Below are positions 19,670 through 27,675 of a DNA stretch of 64,000 nt, piece by piece; positions within the stretch are counted from its first letter, which is position 1, and every line of letters starts with the position of its first letter. The notes under the pieces are model-generated. The model was not told the origin of the DNA and ran no database searches. It was given only the letters and a program-made list of their open reading frames with translations. Both the position numbers and the translations under genes were made by a program. Source of the stretch: an uncultured Endozoicomonas sp. (lineage in GTDB: Bacteria > Pseudomonadota > Gammaproteobacteria > Pseudomonadales > Endozoicomonadaceae). The stretch spans positions 1 through 64,000 of the forward strand of contig OODV01000151.1 of NCBI GenBank assembly GCA_900299555.1. The letters are read 5' to 3'.

Positions 19670-19746
19670 CGGGGTATAGCGCAGTCTGGTAGCGCGCCTG
19701 CTTTGGGAGCAGGATGTCGGGAGTTCGAATCTCTCTACCCCGACCA
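19670..19746 (+). tRNA. tRNA-Pro (anticodon TGG)
   Basis: A 77-base cloverleaf including encoded CCA. Acceptor arms CGGGGTA and TACCCCG pair; the anticodon stem CCTGC/GCAGG encloses the loop TTTGGGA, giving anticodon TGG; the T-arm contains GTTCGAAT. Confidence 0.95.
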
Positions 19747-19800
19747 TTTTTCCTTTCTTTTTTCTCTTCGCAAAACTTCACTGAATTCTTTCTTGTTTTG

Positions 19801-19828
19801 TTGACAGGTTTATCTGCATGTCTAGAAT
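19801..19828 (+). promoter_or_regulatory. Sigma-70 promoter of tRNA-Pro(CGG)
   Basis: A consensus -35 TTGACA (19801-19806), a 16-base spacer and -10 TAGAAT (19823-19828), 12 bases before the tRNA. Confidence 0.85.
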
Positions 19829-19839
19829 AGCAATGGCTT

Positions 19840-19916
19840 CGGCGTGTAGCGCAGCCTGGTAGCGCATTTCGTTCGGGACGAAAGGGTCGGAGGTTCAAAT
19901 CCTCTCACGCCGACCA
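19840..19916 (+). tRNA. tRNA-Pro (anticodon CGG), probable prophage attachment site
   Basis: A 77-base cloverleaf with encoded CCA. Acceptor arms CGGCGTG/CACGCCG; the anticodon stem TTTCG/CGAAA encloses TTCGGGA, giving anticodon CGG. Prophage genes begin about 90 bases after its 3' end, so its 3' half probably served as attB, leaving attL here. The matching attR copy would lie beyond the window. Confidence 0.95.
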
Positions 19917-19924
19917 GAGAAATC

Positions 19925-19957
19925 AAGGACTTAGCTTTATGAGTAAGTCCTTTTTTA
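19925..19957 (+). terminator. Rho-independent terminator after tRNA-Pro(CGG)
   Basis: AAGGACTTA (19925-19933) pairs with TAAGTCCTT (19944-19952), followed by six T. It starts 9 bases after the tRNA. Confidence 0.85.
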
Positions 19958-20007
19958 TTGGCTGAGATTTGATTAGTGGCGGTATAGTGGCGGGCGTTTG
20001 GCAAGTA

Positions 20008-20232
20008 TTAGGAAACAAATTCTTCGGCTAATGTGGCGAAAGTGGTCTGACCTTCAACCCACTTTTCAAGGTCTAAAACCTTATACCTGACAAGCTTTTT
20101 CCCAATCCTGAAGAATGGGGGTGGTGGGGTTCCGCAAAGTTCACCAGTGATCCTGGACAGGTCTAGCCTTTGCTTGCTGACTCCAATGAACTTTGCTGCG
20201 TCCTTGGTGGATAGTGCTATTTTTTCTTCCAT
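20008..20232 (-). CDS. AlpA/MerR-like helix-turn-helix protein (candidate excisionase/regulator)
   Basis: A 74-residue DNA-binding protein with the layout of AlpA/excisionase proteins: STKDAAKFIGVSKQRLDL is the helix-turn-helix and RIGKKLVRYKVLDLEKWVE the wing. It is the leftmost prophage gene, the usual place for an excisionase, though no integrase is next to it. The start at 20232 is chosen because an upstream frame to 20271 would run through a palindromic operator (20262-20280). Confidence 0.7.
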   Translation of the reverse strand: MEEKIALSTKDAAKFIGVSKQRLDLSRITGELCGTPPPPFFRIGKKLVRYKVLDLEKWVEGQTTFATLAEEFVS

Positions 20233-20261
20233 CGTTTTCTCATGCTTGTTGTTATATCCGA

Positions 20262-20280
20262 ATATTAGCACTGCTTATAT
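20262..20280. promoter_or_regulatory. Dispersed prophage palindrome, site 1
   Basis: ATATTAGCACTGCTTATAT, 30 bases upstream of the AlpA-like start. One of about 17 sites matching ATATTAGCNNTGCTWATAT. Confidence 0.7.
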
Positions 20281-20325
20281 TTGTAGGCAATAGAACAGCT
20301 ATACAGGGTGTATAGCTGCTGGAGG

Positions 20326-20937
20326 TTAGGGACGCACAACTTCATTGATTCTTGCAAGATAGGATATATCAGCGGGGGCAAATCTTTGCATAACACCATT
20401 GAGGTCAATCTTTAAATGATCTTCCTCACTTCCTAAGTATTTACCTGTTTGGAAACGGGAGCGTTTTTTCAATCGAATAAGTACATTGCTATTTTTGGTT
20501 GGCTTTTTATTAAGCGTAAGAATTAAGTAGCTATTCTTTTGGTAGTCAATAGTGTCCTCATCTATTTCAAATCCAATAGCATGGTAATCCGGTTTTTTTA
20601 ACCAGAGCTTTTTATAATAATCTGAGGGTTGTTTGTTTGAAATTGTTCCTATGATAGGAACAGGTTGTAGCATTTCTTTTGCCTGAAAACGCTTCTCTGA
20701 TAACCCTGGGTCAACATCAGAGGGTTTTACTTCTAAGAGTTCGGCAAATTTTAAGATCGTATCGGTATTTAAAGGCACGATTGCGTTTAAGAATTGGCTT
20801 ACTGCACTTTGAGTCACTTTTAAATGCTTGGCAGCATCTTCCTGTTTCAAGCCAAGTTCTTTTTTCTTGCTTTCATAAATAGCTTTTAGTCGTGCGGCTT
20901 TTTCCCGATCCTCCTTTAATATAATTCTTTTTGCCAT
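20326..20937 (-). CDS. CI-like phage repressor (XRE HTH plus degenerate S24-type C-terminal domain)
   Basis: About 203 residues. An XRE-type helix-turn-helix spans residues 25-70 (LKQEDAAKHLKVTQSAVSQF). The C-terminal half begins PVPIIGTI as in S24/LexA-type repressors, but the expected GDSM catalytic-serine segment is replaced by EIDEDTID and no clear catalytic lysine remains. It is the likely lysogeny repressor. A copy of the phage-wide palindrome lies just upstream (20983-21001), suggesting autoregulation. The start may instead be 20946. Confidence 0.8.
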   Translation of the reverse strand: MAKRIILKEDREKAARLKAIYESKKKELGLKQEDAAKHLKVTQSAVSQFLNAIVPLNTDTILKFAELLEVKPSDVDPGLSEKRFQAKEMLQPVPIIGTISNKQPSDYYKKLWLKKPDYHAIGFEIDEDTIDYQKNSYLILTLNKKPTKNSNVLIRLKKRSRFQTGKYLGSEEDHLKIDLNGVMQRFAPADISYLARINEVVRP

Positions 20938-20982
20938 AATACTCACCTATGCGTTTTTGATAATAACTGTATCCCTGTGAAT

Positions 20983-21001
20983 AATAAGCAGAGCTAATTA
21001 T
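20983..21001. promoter_or_regulatory. Dispersed prophage palindrome, site 2 (repressor promoter)
   Basis: TAATAAGCAGAGCTAATTA lies 37-46 bases upstream of the repressor start. It is a diverged copy keeping both TAAGC/GCTAA half-sites. Confidence 0.6.
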
Positions 21002-21079
21002 TTTAGGTAAAGCTATCGCTCATCTATTCACTAGTCCACTTAATGATAGGCGCAATACCTGCGCCTTTCTACTGTGCAT

Positions 21080-21481
21080 TTATACAGTTTCTGCAACAAT
21101 TTTAGTGCAGATTTCTCTATGGGATAGGCAGCGGTCTTTGAAGTCCTTGGCGCTCAAGGGCTGTTGCCATTCAAGCCCCCGGAGGATAACGCCCCCGTAT
21201 TCGCATCCTGCGATCACCCAAGCATCTTTTCTGCGGGTATGGCGTCGTATAAGCCACTTTTTTTGGAGGGGGGACAAATACTCGTCCTTTGTGAGGTCGA
21301 TCAGCGTTGTATCTCTTTTGGGGAAGGGTTTTATGTACTTCCACTCAACCCACAAGTCCCTGCTGATGCCCTCAAAAAACCAGTCGGGCACACCCCCTGC
21401 GTAGCCATCGTTAATTTTCCATTTGTAGTTTTCAGAGGGCAAATGACGTGTGACGGCTCTTATATAGGAGTGCTCATTCAT
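21080..21481 (-). CDS. PD-(D/E)XK nuclease, VRR-NUC/endonuclease-like
   Basis: A 133-residue protein with a compact restriction-type nuclease core: GGVPDWFF supplies the metal-binding aspartate, VEWKYI the E-x-K pair, and LSPLQKKWL the trailing Q motif typical of VRR-NUC enzymes. In phages such proteins act as Holliday-junction or branched-DNA nucleases. The start at 21481 overlaps the stop of the upstream gene (ATGA arrangement), which supports it over longer frames. Confidence 0.65.
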   Translation of the reverse strand: MNEHSYIRAVTRHLPSENYKWKINDGYAGGVPDWFFEGISRDLWVEWKYIKPFPKRDTTLIDLTKDEYLSPLQKKWLIRRHTRRKDAWVIAGCEYGGVILRGLEWQQPLSAKDFKDRCLSHREICTKIVAETV

Positions 21482-21680
21482 TTTGTTTCCCAGTCCTTTC
21501 TTCTCTGTACTCCACGCTTTGGATATGGACTTCTCCATTTAGAAAGAAACCGCGCACGGTGCAGTCTTTGCCCTTTGCTGCGGGGTCCCAACGTGTAAAG
21601 GGTTTTGCATCTTTTGGTATAAAATCTGGTGGGAAATTACTTACCCTGGGCTTTATATCTTTGAAGAACCTGTTTCTCAT
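21474..21680 (-). CDS. Small hypothetical phage protein (68 aa)
   Basis: A basic, aromatic-rich small protein with no recognised family. It overlaps its neighbours by a few bases on both sides, consistent with a tightly packed early operon. Confidence 0.55.
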   Translation of the reverse strand: MRNRFFKDIKPRVSNFPPDFIPKDAKPFTRWDPAAKGKDCTVRGFFLNGEVHIQSVEYREERTGKQNE

Positions 21681-21901
21681 GTTTTGTTCCTGATAAAACC
21701 ATCCACGTCACCGACCATTACTTTACCTTCGTACATGAATTTATTTCGGGAAGGCCAGTAGTCCAGACGCTTGCCGTTGAGGGTTCTTGACCAGTGGTAT
21801 TCTGTGTGCAGGTGCCAGCCTTCCTTACTGGCGTTTTCAAGATTCCGCTGTTTGCGGTCCTTGTTGAGTTTTTTCAGGAGGTTGAAGTCTTCACTGTTCA
21901 T
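21677..21901 (-). CDS. Small hypothetical phage protein (74 aa)
   Basis: Contains WHLHTEYHWSRTLNGKRLDY followed by PSRNKFMYEGKVMVGDVDGF, a pattern (RxDYxPxxxKxxYxGK) seen in many small phage proteins of unknown role. It overlaps the next gene by 4 bases. Confidence 0.6.
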   Translation of the reverse strand: MNSEDFNLLKKLNKDRKQRNLENASKEGWHLHTEYHWSRTLNGKRLDYWPSRNKFMYEGKVMVGDVDGFIRNKT

Positions 21902-22166
21902 TTAATTCTCCGACTAACTGCTCCAACTCATAAACGGTTTGGTAGTCATGGTAGTCAGGTGGCTCCATTGATTGAGGATGAACCTCTTCTTTCAACTTTT
22001 GGTTAGCGTCGTCAATGTAGCTTTTGAGTTCTCTTGCAGCTCGTAGCAGCATTTCTTTTTTCCCTTTCAGTAGTTCAAGTCCCTGCCTCATTTGTTTCAG
22101 TTCTTCAACTGCAACAGGGTTGTCGCCCTGCTGCACCAGATCATCAAGGTCTAAGGTTGTGGTCAT
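21891..22166 (-). CDS. Small coiled-coil hypothetical protein (91 aa)
   Basis: Mostly alpha-helical and charged, with leucine heptads (LKQMRQGLELLKGKKEMLLR) and an acidic C-terminus. No family recognised. Overlaps both neighbours slightly. Confidence 0.55.
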   Translation of the reverse strand: MTTTLDLDDLVQQGDNPVAVEELKQMRQGLELLKGKKEMLLRAARELKSYIDDANQKLKEEVHPQSMEPPDYHDYQTVYELEQLVGELNEQ

Positions 22167-22468
22167 AAATGTTTCTTTGCTCTTTCACAGGCTGCGATTA
22201 GAACATCCAAACTTTTAGGGCTTGCAGTGGTAATCGTTACCACTGGTGATAGGTCTAATACTCTATCTGCCCCCGTATCTATAAACTCTCCTACAGGGCA
22301 CTTTCCATGACTAATGGATATACCTGCCCATACACCGTTTTTATCATCGTAAATATCCGTTATTAATTTGTCGCCGTGCCCAAGTTCAATATTAAGGCTC
22401 TCAGGAGGCTCAGTATTGATTTCTTGTTTGCCGACGTTACCATTAATGGTCATTTTAAAGTTGCTCAT
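22163..22468 (-). CDS. Hypothetical phage protein (101 aa)
   Basis: The start MSNFKMTING is chosen because longer frames would overlap the upstream gene. Beta-rich with VLDLSPVVTITTASPKSLDV near the C-terminus. Function unknown. Confidence 0.55.
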   Translation of the reverse strand: MSNFKMTINGNVGKQEINTEPPESLNIELGHGDKLITDIYDDKNGVWAGISISHGKCPVGEFIDTGADRVLDLSPVVTITTASPKSLDVLIAACERAKKHL

Positions 22469-22473
22469 TCTGA

Positions 22474-22767
22474 TCACCACACATCCTGAGTACCGATTAA
22501 TCTGGCTTTTACCCCAGTGATTCTTTCGAACTCTTGAGCTAGTTTTTTGATTTGAGATACCCAATCAGAAGTGATTTCGTCTACAGGGATATCGGGGACA
22601 GTAAAACCGTAGTAGCAACGGCTAGGACTTGCGTCATAGTGCTCAGGCATACAATCCAGCCCTTCGTTTTCCGCCCACTCATAAAATTCACCATCGAAGT
22701 TATCAGGTACTTCCAATAAGCCGCCGCTTTCCCCAACTATCATTCCGCCGCTGATATCCATCCCCAT
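22474..22767 (-). CDS. Hypothetical phage protein (97 aa)
   Basis: Acidic, with a Gly-rich N-terminus and FYEWAENEGLDCMPEHYDA. No family recognised. Its start overlaps the stop of the upstream gene by one base. Confidence 0.55.
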   Translation of the reverse strand: MGMDISGGMIVGESGGLLEVPDNFDGEFYEWAENEGLDCMPEHYDASPSRCYYGFTVPDIPVDEITSDWVSQIKKLAQEFERITGVKARLIGTQDVW

Positions 22768-23018
22768 TATCCTGCCCCCATTTCCCTTGCTTCAGTAATT
22801 GCGTCAGCTAATGCAAAAGCGATATTTGAGTTCTTTCCCTTGGCCCAGACGGTTGTGCCTGATGTGCGACTGAAACGTATTTTTACCTCATAGTTACCCC
22901 CTCCCCAGGCACTATCTACGTCAACTGCTCCCAGAGATTCAGCTTCTTTCCACAACTCATCAAGGGTTTGAGGGATAAGGGTTGTAATGTTTTCTCGTTT
23001 ATCCATTACTGAGTACAT
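22767..23018 (-). CDS. Hypothetical phage protein (83 aa)
   Basis: Alpha/beta small protein (YEVKIRFSRTSGTTVWAKGK) with a helical C-terminus. Function unknown; overlaps the end of the exonuclease gene. Confidence 0.5.
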   Translation of the reverse strand: MYSVMDKRENITTLIPQTLDELWKEAESLGAVDVDSAWGGGNYEVKIRFSRTSGTTVWAKGKNSNIAFALADAITEAREMGAG

Positions 23019-23590
23019 ACTGATACTCCCTTAATATGATCCATAATGGCTTTGCAGTATTTAACCTGGTGGAGAGAGTCATCCACCGCATTATGGTGTA
23101 CGCCTTCCCGGGGGATTTCTTTTTTGGGGTTAATTCCCAGCCGCTGGCCAACATTCACCAACGTTCTTACTGAACGACTTTCCCAGAAGTTCCAGGGCAA
23201 GGGCAGGTTACAAACACTAAACGCATTTTCGCTGATAACAATGTCAAAGGTGTTGTCGTTACCCCAAATACCCAGTTCCATCTTGGGTGCTTTTTGCCGG
23301 ATACTGACAAGCCATTGGGTGAATTGCTTCAGTGCTTCGTCAATAGGTAATGCGTTTGGGGAGTTGAGGATTGTTTTTGCTTCTTCGCTTTGCTTTGCCC
23401 ACCATTTAAGAGTGCTCTCGTCTGTGGTACATCCAAGTTCAATACTTGATTGGCTGTCTACCTCTACATAGAAAGTGTCGATTTCGTTTGAATCAAAATT
23501 AAATGCTGCTGCACCGATAGCGATGACTACCGATGTTGGCCTGTTTCCAAGTGTTTCCAAGTCGAGCATGATTTCATTTGGGGCTGTCAT
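23006..23590 (-). CDS. DnaQ-type 3'-5' exonuclease
   Basis: About 194 residues with the DEDD exonuclease motifs: Exo I in IMLDLETLG (D-x-E), the following IGAAAFNFD strand, and Exo III HNAVDDSLHQ (H-x-A-x-x-D). This matches the phage group of single-domain 3'-5' exo(ribo)nucleases. It probably trims DNA or RNA ends or degrades host nucleic acid. A hairpin terminator lies just upstream, so it may start its own transcript or rely on read-through. Confidence 0.82.
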   Translation of the reverse strand: MTAPNEIMLDLETLGNRPTSVVIAIGAAAFNFDSNEIDTFYVEVDSQSSIELGCTTDESTLKWWAKQSEEAKTILNSPNALPIDEALKQFTQWLVSIRQKAPKMELGIWGNDNTFDIVISENAFSVCNLPLPWNFWESRSVRTLVNVGQRLGINPKKEIPREGVHHNAVDDSLHQVKYCKAIMDHIKGVSVCTQ

Positions 23591-23609
23591 TGTGATCCCT
23601 CGGTTAAAT

Positions 23610-23640
23610 AAAAAAGCCCCCATACCATAGGCAGGGGGCA
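23610..23640 (-). terminator. Rho-independent terminator between the ssDNA-binding-like gene and the exonuclease gene
   Basis: On the minus strand GCCCCC (23639-23634) pairs with GGGGGC (23621-23616), followed by six T. It sits a few bases after the stop at 23652. Confidence 0.75.
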
Positions 23641-23651
23641 AGGGTCAGTAG

Positions 23652-24368
23652 TTAAGCAGCAGCTTTTTCACTGACGATAGCCTGGTACATTTCATAGGCA
23701 GCGTCATAGAGCGGCTTTGGAGCCAGCCCCATGAAGTCGTACCCAGGCACGTACCATGTACCTTTGGTGTTGGTCCGCTTTTCAGGGAATAAGCGCCATA
23801 CGCCAGCAAAACGGGGGGCGTTCTTAGGGTGCTTGGTTTCGATAGCACTGTTCCATTGGCGACTGGCAGTCAAGCGGGTTCCGCTGAAGTGCATCAATGC
23901 CGGGTGCAGTACGTTGCCTTCATCGTCCAGTACCAGCATTGCATGGGTTGCCGTTTCAACTGCGTCGTATGCACTGGCTCCACCCTGAAGGGTTTCAATA
24001 TGCTCTGCGGCTTCCTGGAGAGTAGGGAAAGACCCTTCAATACCACCGCCCAGATCACGCTTTTTCCATACGGTGTATTTGATTTCGTAGCGCAGCGGGA
24101 TCACCAGAACAGACTCAAAAAATTCATTGGTGATTGAGTTTTGGATCGTACCGGGCTTGGCTCCATCCAGACCATCGCTGATAGCAGCGGAGTTGCTTTC
24201 TACAATTTTCAGTTGGGGAATTGCCATATCCCCTGCGCCGACGTTTTCATTACCCATACCGGCAGCTTCGCCATAATCAGCGACTGGCAGATTGCCTTCA
24301 GTCTGGGCACCAAACAGGGCTACTTCAGTGGACGGTGTTTGTTCTTCAGTGTTGTTTTTCTTAGCCAT
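23652..24368 (-). CDS. Putative phage single-stranded DNA-binding protein
   Basis: A 238-residue acidic protein with its own promoter-like palindrome (24401-24419) and terminator, located beside replication genes. The layout (IPQLKIVESNS near residue 50, then VLVIPLRYEIKYTVWKKRDL) resembles the ssDNA-binding or annealing-associated proteins of podophages. This is inference from context and general layout; no definitive OB-fold motif can be shown by eye. Confidence 0.45.
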   Translation of the reverse strand: MAKKNNTEEQTPSTEVALFGAQTEGNLPVADYGEAAGMGNENVGAGDMAIPQLKIVESNSAAISDGLDGAKPGTIQNSITNEFFESVLVIPLRYEIKYTVWKKRDLGGGIEGSFPTLQEAAEHIETLQGGASAYDAVETATHAMLVLDDEGNVLHPALMHFSGTRLTASRQWNSAIETKHPKNAPRFAGVWRLFPEKRTNTKGTWYVPGYDFMGLAPKPLYDAAYEMYQAIVSEKAAA

Positions 24369-24400
24369 TAGTCTTTCTCGCTTTTGTTGTGTTTATTGTC

Positions 24401-24419
24401 TAATAAGCAGTGCTTATAT
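24401..24419. promoter_or_regulatory. Dispersed prophage palindrome, site 3
   Basis: TAATAAGCAGTGCTTATAT, 33 bases upstream of the ssDNA-binding-like gene. Confidence 0.7.
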
Positions 24420-24428
24420 TTTTAATCG

Positions 24429-24797
24429 TTACCGGGCGCGAAGGTTAATGCTACGCTTCTCGAACGGTTCTGTGCCGGGGATATCGCCTTCCAGTTCAAG
24501 CTGTTCAGCCCATGCTTTACTGGATACCCGCTTCTGGAGCAGGTAAAAGGCATTGTTTTTGCCTACATACCGGTAAAAGGCATCCCAGTCTTTAACCTGT
24601 GGCATTTGCTGGATACTGATGGAGACTGAGGCGTGTTCGCTTCGAGTAGCTTCCACCCCCATTTCTTCCATGATTGCCAGTACTTCTCCAGACAGGGCAT
24701 CAAACTCTTCACTCAGTTCTTTATCCCGAGTTTTAAGTTCTCTCCGTTCTTCCCGGATTTCCATCAGGCGCTTTGTCAGCGCGTTCAGGTTATCCAT
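24429..24797 (-). CDS. Hypothetical phage protein with N-terminal coiled coil (122 aa)
   Basis: Residues 1-50 form a charged coiled coil (LMEIREERRELKTRDKELSE). The C-terminal half (DWDAFYRYVGKNNAFYLLQK) is a small globular domain often seen next to replication genes in podophages. Overlaps the upstream gene by 8 bases. Confidence 0.6.
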   Translation of the reverse strand: MDNLNALTKRLMEIREERRELKTRDKELSEEFDALSGEVLAIMEEMGVEATRSEHASVSISIQQMPQVKDWDAFYRYVGKNNAFYLLQKRVSSKAWAEQLELEGDIPGTEPFEKRSINLRAR

Positions 24798-25068
24798 TCA
24801 GTACTCCCTCCATTTCTTCTTTCAGTTTATCCATTTCACCAATCAGGCTGTCCACTTCAGAAAGAGCTTCCCTTTTTTCCTCTTCAAGGGTTTTGATCTT
24901 TTCCTGGACGCTGGTCAGCTTCTTATCCGCTTTCGCCAGAGCTTTTTTCACCTTGTCCATATCTTTGGCTATGGTCATGCAGGTACGCTCTGGGTTAGCA
25001 GCTTTTGCTTCAGCCTGCTTAGCTTCAGTTGGGGTGGTTTTGGTGGCTGCTGCTTTCTTATCGCTCAT
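24790..25068 (-). CDS. Hypothetical coiled-coil phage protein (92 aa)
   Basis: A Lys/Ala-rich N-terminus is followed by one continuous coiled coil (residues 35-88). Function unknown. Overlaps the helicase gene by 4 bases. Confidence 0.55.
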   Translation of the reverse strand: MSDKKAAATKTTPTEAKQAEAKAANPERTCMTIAKDMDKVKKALAKADKKLTSVQEKIKTLEEEKREALSEVDSLIGEMDKLKEEMEGVLNG

Positions 25069-26432
25069 GCGATTGCTCCATTTTTGCTTTTAGTGAATTG
25101 GCAGAATAGGTTGAGCAGGTCATCCATACGCTCGACCTTTCCATCTAACTTTTCGTACACATCTTCTTCAGCGGTGCCACGGGCGGCTATACGGAGTGTT
25201 TCCGTTTTTCGGTCTTGCCCTGCACGGTAAATACGACGGTTGAATTGTTGATAGTGCTCTGCGTTGTACGTCGGACTACACCAGATAGTGGTCGTCCCCT
25301 TCGTCAAGGTCAGCCCGTGCCCAGCAGATTGCGGGTGGGCAAAGATCAGTTTCAGCTTTCCCTGCTGAAACTGGTCAACTAGCTCGGTTCTGCGCTCCAT
25401 GCTCACAGAACCGTCGATGTATCCGTATTTGAAACCGTATTTATCAGCCCATTTGCATAAGGCTTGGCGCTCATGCCTCCAGTTGAAGGCTATTACGCAC
25501 TGCTCTCTCTCAGCAGCAAGGTCCATCACCAACTCGTACCGGTCCTCATGGACTTTGATGATGTTGCCGTCTGAGTCGTACACAGCACCCGACAGGAGCT
25601 GGAGCATTTTCTTCACACGGCTACCGGCGTGGTCAGCTTCGATTTCACCATCGTCGGTTTCCAGAAAACTTTGTTCTTGCAGCAGGGCGTACTGATCCAT
25701 TACCTGTTTTGGCATGTCGATGTGCATGGTGTGGACTGAGTGTTCAGGTATATCCAGGCACTCTTCGAACTTGTGACGGATGGTAATGTCCTTCAGGAGG
25801 TCTGCTACTAGCTCCCGGGAACCTTCTTTTTCATTCCATTGCTTCATTTCAGGTTTGGGACCTACCTGAAGCGGGGTACATACTTGTTCTCTAAATCCAA
25901 AGAAGTTTTTGCCCAGACGTTCGCCTTTATCCAGTAACAATGCTGGATACCAGATATCGGTTATGTGGTTAGAGTTGGGTGTACCCGACAGCATGACAAC
26001 GTGTTCAATGGTTCTTGTGATCAATGCCAGGGCTTTTCCACGTTGAGTTGTTCTGTTTTTGAAACAGGTGAACTCGTCAATAACCAGGTGGCTGAATCCA
26101 TCTAACAGACTTGGGTCTTTAGCAATCCATTTAACAGCATCGTGGTTGGTGATAACGATATCCACGCCGCTTTTGAAAACATCTGTTCTTTTCTTTGGCG
26201 TCCCATGAGCAATGCCGTAGGTAAATCCGGGCATGGCTTTTTTGATATCATCCCCCCAGCTAGGCTGGAGTATTGATAAGGGAGCCAGTACTAATAAACG
26301 ACCCTTGATTGAGAGCTTATAACCTTCAAGGGAAGCTATTGTTTTCCCCGTTCCGGGATCGGAGGTATTAAAACAGCGAGGGTTTTTCTGCCAATGCAAA
26401 TCAGCTTCAAGTTGATGCTTGAATAGTTCCAT
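25065..26432 (-). CDS. SNF2-type DNA helicase/translocase
   Basis: A 455-residue SF2 ATPase. Motif I is SDPGTGKTIAS, motif II VIDEFTCF (DE-x-x form), motif III SGTPNSN, motif V SAGHGLTLT and motif VI FNRRIYRAGQDRKTE, the last typical of SNF2-family enzymes. In phages such proteins are replication or recombination helicases. It lies in the replication cluster; a palindrome site lies about 210 bases upstream of its start. Confidence 0.9.
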   Translation of the reverse strand: MELFKHQLEADLHWQKNPRCFNTSDPGTGKTIASLEGYKLSIKGRLLVLAPLSILQPSWGDDIKKAMPGFTYGIAHGTPKKRTDVFKSGVDIVITNHDAVKWIAKDPSLLDGFSHLVIDEFTCFKNRTTQRGKALALITRTIEHVVMLSGTPNSNHITDIWYPALLLDKGERLGKNFFGFREQVCTPLQVGPKPEMKQWNEKEGSRELVADLLKDITIRHKFEECLDIPEHSVHTMHIDMPKQVMDQYALLQEQSFLETDDGEIEADHAGSRVKKMLQLLSGAVYDSDGNIIKVHEDRYELVMDLAAEREQCVIAFNWRHERQALCKWADKYGFKYGYIDGSVSMERRTELVDQFQQGKLKLIFAHPQSAGHGLTLTKGTTTIWCSPTYNAEHYQQFNRRIYRAGQDRKTETLRIAARGTAEEDVYEKLDGKVERMDDLLNLFCQFTKSKNGAIA

Positions 26433-26665
26433 CTTTTAATCGTCCATTCTTTTAATCGTTGGTATAGGCCCTGTGACGGGGGCCAGTCGGCAGAATCATC
26501 CTTGGGAGGTAACGTACTTCGCATATCGCATAACCAGAACTTCTGCTGCGGCTGTTGTTTTCTCACACACCACCTGCCGCTGGGCGTGTCCCCGTATTAC
26601 CCCCCGAGGCTGGGTTTTGAAAACTGATTGCTTTCTATCTATATTAGCAATGCTTATATAATTAT
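26433..26665. other. Short intergenic region with palindrome site 4
   Basis: ATATTAGCAATGCTTATAT lies at 26641-26659. The G+C-rich stretch between it and the helicase start has no gene with a good start, though minus-strand frames remain open for 35-60 codons. Confidence 0.5.
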
Positions 26666-26824
26666 CTATGGTTTTTCAGAGAAATATTCTGGCTCGCATT
26701 TCTTGCAACCGGGGTGGTCTGGGTCACGGCAATCGGGATGTGCAGTCAGCCGTTTTTCGTAGCGCAGGTTATTGATGCTTTCTCTGATCAGTTCGTCTTT
26801 TTCTGTGTCATTAACTTCAGTCAT
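26666..26824 (-). CDS. Small zinc-knuckle-like protein (52 aa)
   Basis: A 52-residue ORF whose start overlaps the stop of the upstream gene (ATGA-type). The C-terminal half reads HPDCRDPDHPGCKKCEPEYF, with a C-x-x-C and further Cys/His spaced like a metal site. The ATG at 26827 immediately before is an alternative start. Confidence 0.6.
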   Translation of the reverse strand: MTEVNDTEKDELIRESINNLRYEKRLTAHPDCRDPDHPGCKKCEPEYFSEKP

Positions 26825-27455
26825 CATCTGGCAGTCCCCGTACCCTTGTTGTTGTTATTACTTCGGGGCCAATGATTCTTGTATCTATTGCTGCATATAC
26901 ATGATCCCCAATACAAATCTCAGTTAGCATTTGCGAGGCGGTATCCTTTAGGTGGATATTTTTGTACCCTCGTTTTTGCAGTTCTTCAAGGCAGCGTTCA
27001 ACGGTTCTATCCCGCTGTTTTACCGCTATTGATCGGAGTAGGGTAAGTTCCCAGCGGCTTATCTGTGGCAGCAGAGGGGCTGTACTGTCTATAATCCCCT
27101 CGCACCACATATTAACGACCGTTTGTATGTTGTTTTTCCACTGCTTAACACTTGGGTGTGGGTCACAGCAGCCTTCTCCCCCGTCTATCATTTCAATAAA
27201 CAGTTTGGGTGCCAGGTCATCAGAAATTTCGTAGACGAACACGCCTGGGCTTTCTCTGTCTTGTCCCCTGTTCTCCCATGCGCTTTCAATAGCCTCTGCG
27301 TAGGGATAAAGCTCACTAAGGTATTGGTCTTCCCCCATTTCAAATAAAGTTGAAATACTTCCGTTGCCTTCGTCGAGCTTACTGAAATAGCTGAGTAGGC
27401 TTTCTGCAAGATAGTGGAAGCTAATTGCTACCTGTGCTTGGTCCAATTTATCCAT
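26817..27455 (-). CDS. Hypothetical phage protein (212 aa)
   Basis: An acidic, mostly helical protein starting MDKLDQAQVAISFHYLAESL; the C-terminal part is more basic. No recognised family. Overlaps the genes on both sides, so it belongs to the early operon. Confidence 0.55.
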   Translation of the reverse strand: MDKLDQAQVAISFHYLAESLLSYFSKLDEGNGSISTLFEMGEDQYLSELYPYAEAIESAWENRGQDRESPGVFVYEISDDLAPKLFIEMIDGGEGCCDPHPSVKQWKNNIQTVVNMWCEGIIDSTAPLLPQISRWELTLLRSIAVKQRDRTVERCLEELQKRGYKNIHLKDTASQMLTEICIGDHVYAAIDTRIIGPEVITTTRVRGLPDDD

Positions 27456-27675
27456 TTTTATCGTCCTCAATTACCTTTTCAGCGATCCGCCACGCCATGG
27501 TGTTGATAACGGTTTGCATGGCGTAATTGATTTTTTCAGCTTTATCTTTTTCCAGATCACTGGTTTGCTTTTGTAAAAAACTTACTGCTTCTTCCAGTGT
27601 TTGCCGGGGCAGGGCAGGCTCCTTATAACCGAGGGTTTTGGCGATGGTTAATAGCTCTTTGTCATTCTTCCTCAT
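27448..27675 (-). CDS. Small hypothetical phage protein (75 aa)
   Basis: Charged helical protein (MRKNDKELLTIAKTLGYKEP at the N-terminus). A start at 27681 is also possible. Overlaps both neighbours. Confidence 0.5.
   Translation of the reverse strand: MRKNDKELLTIAKTLGYKEPALPRQTLEEAVSFLQKQTSDLEKDKAEKINYAMQTVINTMAWRIAEKVIEDDKNG

Noticed and set aside
19641..20004. Minus-strand ORFs across the two tRNA-Pro genes
   Set aside because: They are antisense translations of tRNA sequence, a well-known source of spurious proteins (GREIRTPD and RGFEPPT types).
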